Source: Gracilimonas sp046602855 (GTDB taxonomy: Bacteria > Bacteroidota > Rhodothermia > Balneolales > Balneolaceae). From it: a stretch of DNA of 64,000 bases. The position numbers and the translations under genes were made by a program. Positions within the stretch are counted from its first letter, which is position 1. Each line of letters begins with the position of its first letter. The notes under the pieces are model-generated. The model saw nothing but the letters and a program-made list of their open reading frames with translations, made no database searches and was not told the origin of the DNA. Below, in pieces: positions 53,579-61,635 of this stretch. The stretch covers positions 682,001 to 746,000 of the forward strand of contig NZ_JBKINJ010000001.1 in assembly GCF_046602855.1 (NCBI RefSeq), given 5' to 3'.

Positions 53579-54511
53579 ATGAACACCTTTAACAACATAG
53601 GGATTACTTCCGGAAATGCAATTTGCTATTCCGGCTACAGAGATGGTCAGCATCCGGGCGGAGTATCTCCCTCATATGCAGAGGTTAAGGAAGATCTGAC
53701 CATACTGCAGAAACACTGGAAATACCTTAGACTGTTTGATTGTGATCAGCACTCCCAAATGGTCTTAGAGGTTATAAAAAAGGAGGGTTTCGATCTGAAA
53801 ATCATGCTTGGAGCTTATATTGTGGCCGAAGAGAATAATTTCAATTGCCCGTGGCAGGGTGGTGTTTATACACCGCCTCAACTTGAGAAAAATCGGATTA
53901 TCAATCAGGATAAAATTGACCGCTTGATCGAAATGGGGAACCTCTATCCTGAGGTTATTTTTTCATTATCAGTCGGAAATGAAACATGTGTAAACTGGAC
54001 AGATCATTATGTGCCTGAATACAAGGTTTTGCAGTACGTGAATCAGGTCAAAGCCGGAGCCAAACAGCCTGTTACCTTTTGTGATAACTACGCGCCATGG
54101 CTTGGTAAGCTAAAGAAAGTAGCTGAGGCTGTAGATTTTATTTCTATACACACCTATCCGGTCTGGGAATACAAGCAGATCAGTGAAGCGCTCTCCTACA
54201 CCCAGCAAAACTATTACTCAGTAGCAGATGAATACCCTCACAAGCCGGTAGTGATCACGGAAGCTGGCTGGACGACCCGTTCAAATGGTAAGGGTATTGA
54301 GCCCTCATTTGTGAATGAGGAATTACAAAAGAGATATATAGAAGATCTGATACAGTGGGTCACAAAGGAGAATATTCTTACATTCTTTTTCGAAGCCTTT
54401 GATGAATATTGGAAAGGAGCGGATGAACCATTAGAACCAGAGAAGCACTGGGGTTTGTTCAATATTGACAGAACGCCAAAATTGGCGGTGAAGCATTTGT
54501 TTAAATATTGA
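53579..54511 (+). CDS. Cytoplasmic GH17-like enzyme (second of a pair)
   Basis: A 310-residue protein without signal peptide. The ATG at 53579 is one base after the preceding stop; a longer frame into the previous gene is possible but would overlap it. GH17 features: ICYSGYRDGQHPGGVSPS, acid/base in SVGNETCVNW (Glu135), FISIHTYPVWEYKQ and nucleophile in VITEAGWTT (Glu228), then FFFEAFDEYWKG. It resembles the barrel of the exported GH17 lipoprotein (SYSGYRE, SMHTYP, FEAFDEKWK) more than its immediate neighbour, suggesting duplication with change of location. It ends the glucan operon and is followed by a strong terminator. Confidence 0.82.
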   Translation: MNTFNNIGITSGNAICYSGYRDGQHPGGVSPSYAEVKEDLTILQKHWKYLRLFDCDQHSQMVLEVIKKEGFDLKIMLGAYIVAEENNFNCPWQGGVYTPPQLEKNRIINQDKIDRLIEMGNLYPEVIFSLSVGNETCVNWTDHYVPEYKVLQYVNQVKAGAKQPVTFCDNYAPWLGKLKKVAEAVDFISIHTYPVWEYKQISEALSYTQQNYYSVADEYPHKPVVITEAGWTTRSNGKGIEPSFVNEELQKRYIEDLIQWVTKENILTFFFEAFDEYWKGADEPLEPEKHWGLFNIDRTPKLAVKHLFKY

Positions 54512-54546
54512 AATTGAAAAGCTTTTCTGAAGCTATAAAACTTATC

Positions 54547-54580
54547 AAAGCCGACTCTTTAAATGGAGCCGGCTTTTTTT
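54547..54580 (+). terminator. Terminator of the glucan operon
   Basis: AAAGCCGACTC (54547-54557) pairs with GAGCCGGCTTT with one mismatch, followed by seven T. It lies 35 bases after the last GH17-like gene. Confidence 0.88.
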
Positions 54581-54767
54581 ATATGAAGAATATGCATTTC
54601 AAACTTCCATAGCTTACATTCAGGTTTATTAGATAAGAAAAACATATTAAGTACTAATGGGAATACAGTACTTGAATTAAAGCCCGCTGTTTTTTAAAAA
54701 TCTTAGTCAACTGTTATGGGAATAGTGATAAGCCGGATATACTTGAAAACAGAAATCTAATACTTTC

Positions 54768-57464
54768 TTGCACCTGATCGTCACATACATACTTCTAGCC
54801 TTAAACATTTTGCCATCCCTGGCCTTTCAGGAGTTGCCTGTTAAAGGTGTCCCTTATCTAAATAATTTCCCCCCTTCACAGTACGGCCACAAAGGTAAAA
54901 TCTGGGACATCGATACTGCCCCCAATGGAATGGTTTACATGGCCTCAAATCGAGGACTGTTAGAGTATGATGGCAGGCACTGGAAGAGTTACAATGGGAG
55001 TAGGGGCATTACCCGTTCAGTTACTGTGATAAATGATTCCTTGATATACAGTGGATCGGATCTGGATTTTGGGGTCTGGAAAAGAAATCTGTATAAAGAA
55101 TTCGAGTACACTTCCTTATACCCGTTTCGGGAAGACCTGAATCAGATCAGTGAAGAATTCTGGAACGTTCATGCCATAGATGATAACATATTCTTTGTGT
55201 CAGCCAGTAATATTTATGTTTACACAAACGGAAGTTTGACCAAAATTCCGGCTCCAAATGAGATACAAAAGAGTTTTGAGCTCAGTGGAACACTTTATTT
55301 TGTTGATGAGATTAATGGACTTTATGAGTTACAAGACCTGTCACCCAAACTGCTAACCGTTCTTAATTTCAATCCAGTTCCGGAAATTGTTGGTATGTAC
55401 GAGAATGAGGATAGGTTGATACTTGTTTCACAGAATTCCGGCTTATATAAATATGAGCTTGGTGAGGTCAAGCCCTTAGACACTGAATTATCCAGGATCC
55501 TTAGAGAGGCAAACGTATTTAGCTTTGAGAAGATAGGAGATACGAATAAGGCCTTCGGTACAATTTTACGTGGACTATATATAAGCGATGAGGAAGGCAA
55601 TATCACTCATCATGTTAACAAAAATAAAGGCCTGCAGAATAACACAGTACTAAGTTTGCACTACAGTCCGAAGGGAAAACTATGGATGGGTATGGATTAC
55701 GGTATCTCTTATCTGGATCTCATGCACAAGTTCACGTTCTTTTACGATTTTCATGGAGATTTTGGAACAGGATATACAGCTGTTCTGAGGGGTAAAGATT
55801 TTTATTTGGGGACCAATCAGGGTTTATATACAGCAACATGGGATGAACTAAATGACTCTCATGAAGACTTCGATAACTTCAGACTTATTCCAGGTTCTGA
55901 GGGTCAGGTATGGAGTTTGAACATCATTGAAGATGAGGTTTGGGTTGGCCATGATCGCGGACTATTTACTTTGAAAGGTGGCATTCTAAACAGGATAGGC
56001 GAACAAAGTGGGATCTGGACCATTAAAACATATAAAAATTATTTGCTGGCCGGAACCTATAATGGAATATCCATCTTCCGAAAGAGGAATGGGGAATGGG
56101 TTTTTTGGAAAAAAATGGACCTCATCATAGGGTCTTGTAATCAGATCATTATTGATGGAGAAAATACAATATGGATAAATATTCCTACATTTGGGGTCAT
56201 TAAGGCAACTCTTGGGGATGATCTGGAGCCGATTTACAGGGATATATATTCTAGTGAAGAATTTGAAGGTTCCAGACACAGTCTGCTAAAAACTGATGAG
56301 GGCATTCAGGTTACAACAGGGAATTATAGATACTTGTTTGACCCAACTGATAATTCATTCAAAGAGCCCGTTAAATCCGAACCTAATTCGGCTCTTGAAG
56401 ATCTGTTACGTGAGAATGCCTTACCCCGCAGTCTGACATCTGATTATGATTTTTATCCTATCTATAACGGTTTTGCACTCAGGAATCTAACCATTAGCAA
56501 TGAAAACATTAATAATAGTTATCAGCTTGTTTTTAGAAGTTTTGAAGCTTTTAACAATAACGATGTTTTTCAAACATATCAGGGTGCAAACATCTCATAT
56601 AAGTATAACAATGTAAGGATAGAAGCTTTAATACCAAACGAGGAAAGTATAAGATACCAGTACAAATCCGAAAGGTCAGAAAAGTGGGTAGATAATGAAG
56701 AGGGAAACAGTTTTAATCTCATCGGTTTGTCTCACGGTAACCATACAGTTACAGTCAGAGCAATTATGGGTGATACGGTGGTTGCTGAAAGGTCTGCCAG
56801 TTTTAAAGTAAGCACGCCATGGTTTTTATCATGGTACGCTTATCTTATCTATCTGATGTTAGTTGTAGTGTTGATTTGGGTAATTTATTATTGGCAGGAT
56901 ATAAGTCTTAAGAAACAGAAGAAATATTTACTGACCGATAAACGAAGCTCACTTCAGCAACAGGAAGAAAAGTATCGACAACGTTTAAAAACAGCTGAAA
57001 AAGCACGCTTGAAGGCCGAAATTGAACAGGTGAAAGAACAACTCAAAGCTAAAACGATAGAACTGGCCACAAAGGCTAAAGAAAATGATGAAAAGAACAA
57101 GATCTTGTCATCGCTGAATCAGAAGCTGGAAAGTATTGAAAAAAAGCCTGAGACACTTAAGCGCAAATTGAGTGAGATGAAAAGGATCATTGATACACAC
57201 AGTAATTCAGATGACAATACATTTGAGATACAAATAGATCAGTTACATCAGAAGTTCTATGAAACATTAAGAAGAGAATTTCCTGAACTAACAAGATATG
57301 ATCTTAGGCTATGTGCGTATATCAAAATTGGTTTTGATTCTAAAGAGATAGCAGATCTGCTAAATATAAAACCCTCTAGTGTTTACATCAGTCGGTCACG
57401 CCTCAGAAAGAAATTGAACATTGAAACGGATGAAGATCTACACGGATATTTGAATTCGATCTAA
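54768..57464 (+). CDS. Membrane-anchored beta-propeller/LuxR-type transcription regulator
   Basis: An 898-residue protein. The likely start is TTG at 54768, because a stop lies 21 bases upstream and a signal-like segment follows; CTG at 54774 is an alternative. An N-terminal signal helix is followed by periplasmic propeller repeats (about 25-600; GKIWDIDTAPNGMVYMAS, GKLWMGMDYGISYLD, QVWSLNIIEDEVWVG). A Y_Y_Y domain lies about 600-690 (YQYKSERSEKWVDNEEGN), one transmembrane helix about 695-717, a coiled coil about 725-800, and a C-terminal LuxR-type helix-turn-helix (IGFDSKEIADLLNIKPSSVY). This is the SusR-like or one-component propeller layout of Bacteroidota, sensing a glycan outside and acting on DNA inside. 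Its place next to the glucan operon makes that operon the likely target. A near-match -7 box (TATACTTG) lies at 54738. Confidence 0.85.
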   Translation: MHLIVTYILLALNILPSLAFQELPVKGVPYLNNFPPSQYGHKGKIWDIDTAPNGMVYMASNRGLLEYDGRHWKSYNGSRGITRSVTVINDSLIYSGSDLDFGVWKRNLYKEFEYTSLYPFREDLNQISEEFWNVHAIDDNIFFVSASNIYVYTNGSLTKIPAPNEIQKSFELSGTLYFVDEINGLYELQDLSPKLLTVLNFNPVPEIVGMYENEDRLILVSQNSGLYKYELGEVKPLDTELSRILREANVFSFEKIGDTNKAFGTILRGLYISDEEGNITHHVNKNKGLQNNTVLSLHYSPKGKLWMGMDYGISYLDLMHKFTFFYDFHGDFGTGYTAVLRGKDFYLGTNQGLYTATWDELNDSHEDFDNFRLIPGSEGQVWSLNIIEDEVWVGHDRGLFTLKGGILNRIGEQSGIWTIKTYKNYLLAGTYNGISIFRKRNGEWVFWKKMDLIIGSCNQIIIDGENTIWINIPTFGVIKATLGDDLEPIYRDIYSSEEFEGSRHSLLKTDEGIQVTTGNYRYLFDPTDNSFKEPVKSEPNSALEDLLRENALPRSLTSDYDFYPIYNGFALRNLTISNENINNSYQLVFRSFEAFNNNDVFQTYQGANISYKYNNVRIEALIPNEESIRYQYKSERSEKWVDNEEGNSFNLIGLSHGNHTVTVRAIMGDTVVAERSASFKVSTPWFLSWYAYLIYLMLVVVLIWVIYYWQDISLKKQKKYLLTDKRSSLQQQEEKYRQRLKTAEKARLKAEIEQVKEQLKAKTIELATKAKENDEKNKILSSLNQKLESIEKKPETLKRKLSEMKRIIDTHSNSDDNTFEIQIDQLHQKFYETLRREFPELTRYDLRLCAYIKIGFDSKEIADLLNIKPSSVYISRSRLRKKLNIETDEDLHGYLNSI

Positions 57465-57494
57465 CTTTACAAACTTACATACCCCACAGCATAC

Positions 57495-58706
57495 ATGAGA
57501 ATATTAATACTTCTATTTTCCCTATCACTTCTGTTTCAGACAACTGCTTATTCTCAACAACCTAAAACAGGTGCCTGGAAAGGAAATATTGTTTATAGTA
57601 ATGCAAATATCCCCTTTACCTTTGAGGTTGAATATCCCAGAAATTCGGATGGGCCTGTTTTTACTTTTATAAATGGTAATGATCGTGCTTCTTTGGAAGC
57701 TTCTGTGCAAAATGACAGCATCATTATCCCCATGTTTGCTTTCGATATTACGCTAAAGATGGCCATGGGTAAAGAACAAATGACCGGTACTCTTATCAAA
57801 CATTACAGCAACCGAACATATCCGTTTAAAGCAGAGTATGGAAAATCGCGTTATGAGATTAAAGAAGAAGAGAAGCCTGTTCAGGTCGGCAGCCGATGGG
57901 ATATGACCGTGAATGCCGGTAGAAGTGGTGAATATCCGGCCGTGGGTCTGTTTGAACAAACCGGTAGCAGAATCACCGGAACCATTTTGACTGAAGTAAG
58001 TGATTACCGTTTCTTTGAGGGTAAAGTGCAGGGAGATCAAATCGAGATGTCTGTTTTTGATGGAGTCCATGCTTTCTTATTAAAGGGAACATATGACCAT
58101 ACAAGTGAGCAGTGGAGTGGAGAGCTAATTTTGGATGATGGGTATGCCAGACCCTGGATTGCAACTCCGAATGAAAATGCTGAATTACGAGATCCTTTTG
58201 AGGTGATCGATCTCACTGAGCGAAATATTAGGCCTGATCTTGAAAAGCTGGCTGCTTTGGCTGAACAACGCGTTACATCAGAGCAATATAAAGGCAAGGT
58301 GTTGATCATTCAGCTGATGGGGACGTGGTGCTCTAACAGCCAGGATCAAACGCGATATTTAACCGAGTGGTTAGCCAACCATCCTGACAGGAATGTTGAG
58401 ACCTTAGCCGTAAACTACGAAGCTAACTATTCGGTGGGATATGGGCTCCATCGAATTGAGGCCTACAAAAGGCACCTGAACATTCCTTATGATATGATCC
58501 TTGGTGGACCGCTATCAAAAACAAAAGCTGCAGAAGCATTTCCTTTTATGGATGAGATACTGGCATTTCCAACATTGATCTTTATAGATAAGGAAGGATA
58601 TGCCCGTTATGTCCATAGTTACTTTGCCGGACCTGCAACCGGGAGTTACTACGAAGACTTTGATAAACGATTTAATGCGATAGTAGACGAACTTACAAGA
58701 GAGTAG
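57495..58706 (+). CDS. Thioredoxin-like (TlpA-type) protein with one active-site Cys
   Basis: A 403-residue exported protein; the signal peptide ends near TTAYSQ (residue 21). Residues 22-235 are strand-rich repeats (TGAWKGNIVYSNANIPF, FEQTGSRITGTI) resembling lipocalin-like units. Residues about 255-400 are a thioredoxin/AhpC-TSA fold with LIIQLMGTWCSNSQDQTRY, cis-Pro region AFPTLIFID and C-terminal helix. The motif is WCSNS: Cys279 is present but the usual second Cys is Ser282. It therefore cannot form the standard CxxC disulfide and may act as a one-Cys reductase or chaperone. It is 30 bases after the regulator and probably co-transcribed. Confidence 0.82.
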   Translation: MRILILLFSLSLLFQTTAYSQQPKTGAWKGNIVYSNANIPFTFEVEYPRNSDGPVFTFINGNDRASLEASVQNDSIIIPMFAFDITLKMAMGKEQMTGTLIKHYSNRTYPFKAEYGKSRYEIKEEEKPVQVGSRWDMTVNAGRSGEYPAVGLFEQTGSRITGTILTEVSDYRFFEGKVQGDQIEMSVFDGVHAFLLKGTYDHTSEQWSGELILDDGYARPWIATPNENAELRDPFEVIDLTERNIRPDLEKLAALAEQRVTSEQYKGKVLIIQLMGTWCSNSQDQTRYLTEWLANHPDRNVETLAVNYEANYSVGYGLHRIEAYKRHLNIPYDMILGGPLSKTKAAEAFPFMDEILAFPTLIFIDKEGYARYVHSYFAGPATGSYYEDFDKRFNAIVDELTRE

Positions 58707-58721
58707 AAGCTATAGAAACTT

Positions 58722-58748
58722 AAAAAGACCTCGAAACGAGGCCTTTGA
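58722..58748. terminator. Bidirectional terminator
   Basis: GACCTCG and CGAGGCC form a stem around an AAA loop, with AAAA on the left and TTT on the right. The T-tract is best for the minus strand (TPR gene), but it can also slow the plus-strand transcript, as the two genes converge. Confidence 0.75.
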
Positions 58749-58774
58749 AAAGTAAAAAGGTATGTGGTGATCAA

Positions 58775-59458
58775 TTAATTAGCAGCGATCATTCCTTTCA
58801 GTTTCTGTGATTCGGCATATTTACTGCTCTGTGGATATTCTTCGATAACCTGACTTACGAGTTCACTGGCTCTTTCGTTGTTGCCGTCCTTATAGTATGC
58901 CTGAGCGGCTTCAAACAGATTGGATGGTGTGGTTACTTCATTTTCGTTCCATTTGGCTGCCTCAACGAATTTCTGACCTGCTGCTTCATAGCTTTCATTA
59001 GCCATAAGCAAGCGAGCATGGAAAGTGAGTGGACCTACGCCCATAATGCCATCCGGTACATCAAAAGATTGCATGTAATTCAATGCATTTTCGACATCCC
59101 CTAATTCAAAACTTGAAACAGCGGCATAATAAATAGCAATATTGCCGGCGTTTGTTCTGGGAAATTCTTCAGCGATCTGATCGAAACCGTAGGTTAACTC
59201 AAATTCATTTCCGTACAGGGCATTTTCATAATCCCCCTGAGAGTAGTAGCCTTCAGCTATAGCAAGTAATTCCTGAGCCTGATCTTCCTGGGCGGCTGAG
59301 TAATAGTTGTATCCAACAATACCGCCAATTAGTACAATCAATGCAATTGCACTGCTGATAACTTTAACTCTGTTCTCAAAATAAAAGTTGGCCGCTCGAT
59401 TATAATTCTCGATTAGCGGATCGGTTTCTAATTCTTCTTTTGAAAGCCTTTTTGACAT
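58775..59458 (-). CDS. Membrane-anchored TPR protein (YfgM-like)
   Basis: A 227-residue protein. A short cytoplasmic N-terminus with a conserved-looking start (SKRLSKEELETDPLIENYNRA) leads to one helix about 34-54 (AIALIVLIGGIVGYNYYSAA), then TPR-type repeats (AIAEGYYSQGDYENALYG, SSFELGDVENALNYM, AQAYYKDGNNERASELV). This matches the topology of YfgM-like proteins and of DUF2133-type TPR proteins of Bacteroidota, which act as periplasmic chaperones or scaffolds. No partner is evident. It is 72 bases after lolD on the same strand and ends at a strong terminator. Confidence 0.75.
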   Translation of the reverse strand: MSKRLSKEELETDPLIENYNRAANFYFENRVKVISSAIALIVLIGGIVGYNYYSAAQEDQAQELLAIAEGYYSQGDYENALYGNEFELTYGFDQIAEEFPRTNAGNIAIYYAAVSSFELGDVENALNYMQSFDVPDGIMGVGPLTFHARLLMANESYEAAGQKFVEAAKWNENEVTTPSNLFEAAQAYYKDGNNERASELVSQVIEEYPQSSKYAESQKLKGMIAAN

Positions 59459-59530
59459 GATTTTTAAATTAACTTGCTTTGATTTATTAAGGGTGTAAAA
59501 ATAGGACAGTTTTGAGCTTTTACCAAAACA

Positions 59531-60229
59531 TTAAAATGGCTCAAGGATGCCTTTTTTAAGCTGTAGGATGCGGTCTGAACGTCCGGCAATTTCTTTTTCA
59601 TGAGTAATGAGCAGAACAGATACACCCATTGCATCTCTGAGTTCGAACAGCTGATCCAGAATGACTTCGGTGTTCTCAGAATCCAGGTTGCCGGTGGGTT
59701 CATCTGCCAGAATAACCTTTGGGTTATTCATAAGAGCTCTTGCCATGGAAACGCGCTGTTGTTCACCGCCGGAAAGCTGAGTGGGGCGATGTTCTTGTCG
59801 GGCTTTGATCCCAAAAAGACCTAACAATTCACGGGCCCGTTTATAAGCTTCGCTCGATGGAGTACCTGCAATGAGAGCCGGCATGGCTATATTTTCCAGG
59901 GCAGAAAATTCAGGAAGAAGGTGATGGAACTGAAATACAAATCCGATGTATCGGTTGCGAAATTCAGCCAGATCATCTGATTTTAGTTCCGTGATATTTT
60001 TACCATTCCAAAATACATCTCCTGAATCAGGAGTATCAAGCCCACCAAGAATATGAAGCAGGGTGCTTTTACCGCTGCCACTTGATCCGATAATGGAGGT
60101 AATGCTTCCTTCCTCCACTTCGATATCCATTCCCTGAAGTACCCGTAATTCTTCCTTATCCGGTCCTCCGGGGAAGCTTTTATGCAGATCACGAGCCTGT
60201 AAAACGATCTTCTTGGATTCTTCCATCAA
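59531..60229 (-). CDS. lolD: ABC transporter ATPase, LolD-like
   Basis: A 232-residue ATP-binding protein. Walker A GSSGSGKSTLLH, Q-loop FVFQFHHLLPEFSALEN, signature LSGGEQQRVSMARAL, Walker B VILADEPTGNLD and the switch His in LLITHEKEI are all intact. The FHHLLPEFSALENIAMP stretch is typical of LolD. The likely membrane partner is the LolC/E-type permease encoded 33 kb away at 25376-26602. The start overlaps the end of the YmdB-family gene by four bases, so translation is coupled. It is the fifth gene of the pheT operon. Confidence 0.88.
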   Translation of the reverse strand: MMEESKKIVLQARDLHKSFPGGPDKEELRVLQGMDIEVEEGSITSIIGSSGSGKSTLLHILGGLDTPDSGDVFWNGKNITELKSDDLAEFRNRYIGFVFQFHHLLPEFSALENIAMPALIAGTPSSEAYKRARELLGLFGIKARQEHRPTQLSGGEQQRVSMARALMNNPKVILADEPTGNLDSENTEVILDQLFELRDAMGVSVLLITHEKEIAGRSDRILQLKKGILEPF

Positions 60230-61044
60230 CCTTGAATAGAATTATTAAGGCCGGGATAGGTTACCGGTTCAATATGTACACATTTTCCGGATCCTACATC
60301 AACCTTGGCATAAACACCCGAAAGCTGATTATTACCTTTGGCCTGTTTGTATTTTTGATGCACTCCGGTCATAAAACGTTTGATGGCTACTTTTTTATCC
60401 ATTCCGATACATGAGTCGAATGAACCGGTCATGCCGGCATCCGTGATATACCCAAGTCCTTCAGGAAGAATACGAGCATCATTGGTCTGAATATGAGTGT
60501 GTGTGCCGGCAAGTACTGAGGCTTTCCCATCAATATGCCAACCCATGGAAATTTTTTCGGCGGTGGCTTCCGCATGAAAATCCACAAAGATGATTTGAGT
60601 TTCCTCTCTGATCTTTTCAAGGGCCCATTCGGCGGCTGAGAAGGGGTCATCAATGGCTTTCATAAATGTGCGGCCTTGAATATTCAATACACCTACTTTA
60701 ATGGATTCATCTTTCTTTAAAGGAAAAATACTAAAACCCAGGCCGGCATTACCTTTAGGATAATTGAGAGGGCGCAGAATGTGATCATGCTCCCTCATAT
60801 AATCAAAGACCTTCCATTTGTCAAAGGAGTGATCACCGCCTGTTACAACGTCAACACCCAGTTCTAAAAGGTTCTTGATGATCTTCCGGTTGGTGCCAAA
60901 TCCCTCATGAGAGTTTTCAGCATTGGCGATCACAAAATCGGCGTTATACTTAGTGATAAGGCTGGGTAGAAAAGTATTGGCCATTTCCAGGCCTGCGTCT
61001 CCAACAATATCTCCTACAAAAAAAATGCTGATAGTATCAGCCAA
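60226..61044 (-). CDS. YmdB/TIGR00282-family metallophosphoesterase
   Basis: A 272-residue cytoplasmic phosphoesterase. The metal motifs of the family are visible: FVGDIVGDAG (Asp12), ANAEN (Glu43, Asn44), the GDH motif at residues 70-72 (family members have GNH), DFHAEATAEK and GTHTHIQTND, plus ITDAGMTGS. YmdB hydrolyses cyclic nucleotides and affects biofilm and motility choice in Bacillus; the role in this group is unknown. The Asn-to-Asp change at position 71 in the metal site is unusual. It follows zapA by 27 bases and overlaps lolD by four. Confidence 0.88.
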   Translation of the reverse strand: MADTISIFFVGDIVGDAGLEMANTFLPSLITKYNADFVIANAENSHEGFGTNRKIIKNLLELGVDVVTGGDHSFDKWKVFDYMREHDHILRPLNYPKGNAGLGFSIFPLKKDESIKVGVLNIQGRTFMKAIDDPFSAAEWALEKIREETQIIFVDFHAEATAEKISMGWHIDGKASVLAGTHTHIQTNDARILPEGLGYITDAGMTGSFDSCIGMDKKVAIKRFMTGVHQKYKQAKGNNQLSGVYAKVDVGSGKCVHIEPVTYPGLNNSIQG

Positions 61045-61071
61045 AATAGTCTCCTGAAAATTAGTCTGTAA

Positions 61072-61368
61072 TTAAGTTTCTTTTATTTCTTTCAATAAAC
61101 GTTCGAGGCTGTGGTTGACTCGCTCCATCAGAACTTCTTCATTGTCTTCCAGCTCACTGTTGGTGTTGCGTATTTCAAAAAGCTCTTCCGCAATACTGAG
61201 AGCGGCAAGAGTCATAACGGTCGATTCGGGTTGTTTTACCAGCTGTTCGCGATAGGTTTTGAATCGCTCATCCACAAAGCGACAAATACGCTGCATGGCT
61301 TCTTCTTCATGATCTTCAACTTTCAGTGGGTATTGCTTACCCATTATGGTCACTTTGATCGATTTCAT
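61072..61368 (-). CDS. zapA: ZapA cell-division protein
   Basis: A 98-residue cytoplasmic protein. The N-terminal strand pair KSIKVTIMGKQYPLKVEDHEEE (quoted in part: KVTIMGKQYPLKV) and the segment MQRICRFVDERFKTYREQL, followed by helix TVMTLAALSIAEELFEI, are the ZapA hallmark. ZapA cross-links FtsZ filaments at the division site. Length is typical. It overlaps the upstream coiled-coil gene by four bases and is followed by the ymdB-family gene. The same pheT-coiled-coil-zapA order is common in this group of bacteria. Confidence 0.9.
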   Translation of the reverse strand: MKSIKVTIMGKQYPLKVEDHEEEAMQRICRFVDERFKTYREQLVKQPESTVMTLAALSIAEELFEIRNTNSELEDNEEVLMERVNHSLERLLKEIKET

Positions 61369-61619
61369 GAGTCAGCTCCCAGATGATGATCTATCTTTGA
61401 TATCAACCCTTTAACATGCTGTCTTAAAGCCAGCCTTTCACTTTCTGTGATGGCAGAGAATATATCGGTTTGTTTTTCCTGCTCTTCCTCAAGCTTTGCC
61501 TTAAGCCTTGCATTATCACGTTTAAGCTCGCGAATCTCTTTTTTTAGGTCATCCACCTCTGAGCCGACTTCATCCAAAAGTCGTCTGAACTTATCGGTTT
61601 GTTGTGCAAGTTTATTCAT
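61365..61619 (-). CDS. Small coiled-coil protein upstream of zapA
   Basis: An 84-residue cytoplasmic protein that is one long coiled coil (LLDEVGSEVDDLKKEIRELKRD and NARLKAKLEEEQEKQTDIF as heptads) followed by a short C-terminal helix (ESERLALRQHVKGLISKID). It may be a ZapB-like division partner, given its place directly before zapA with a four-base ATGA overlap. Sequence alone cannot confirm this. It follows pheT by 16 bases. Confidence 0.7.
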   Translation of the reverse strand: MNKLAQQTDKFRRLLDEVGSEVDDLKKEIRELKRDNARLKAKLEEEQEKQTDIFSAITESERLALRQHVKGLISKIDHHLGADS

Positions 61620-61635
61620 TTATATGAAGTTTGAT

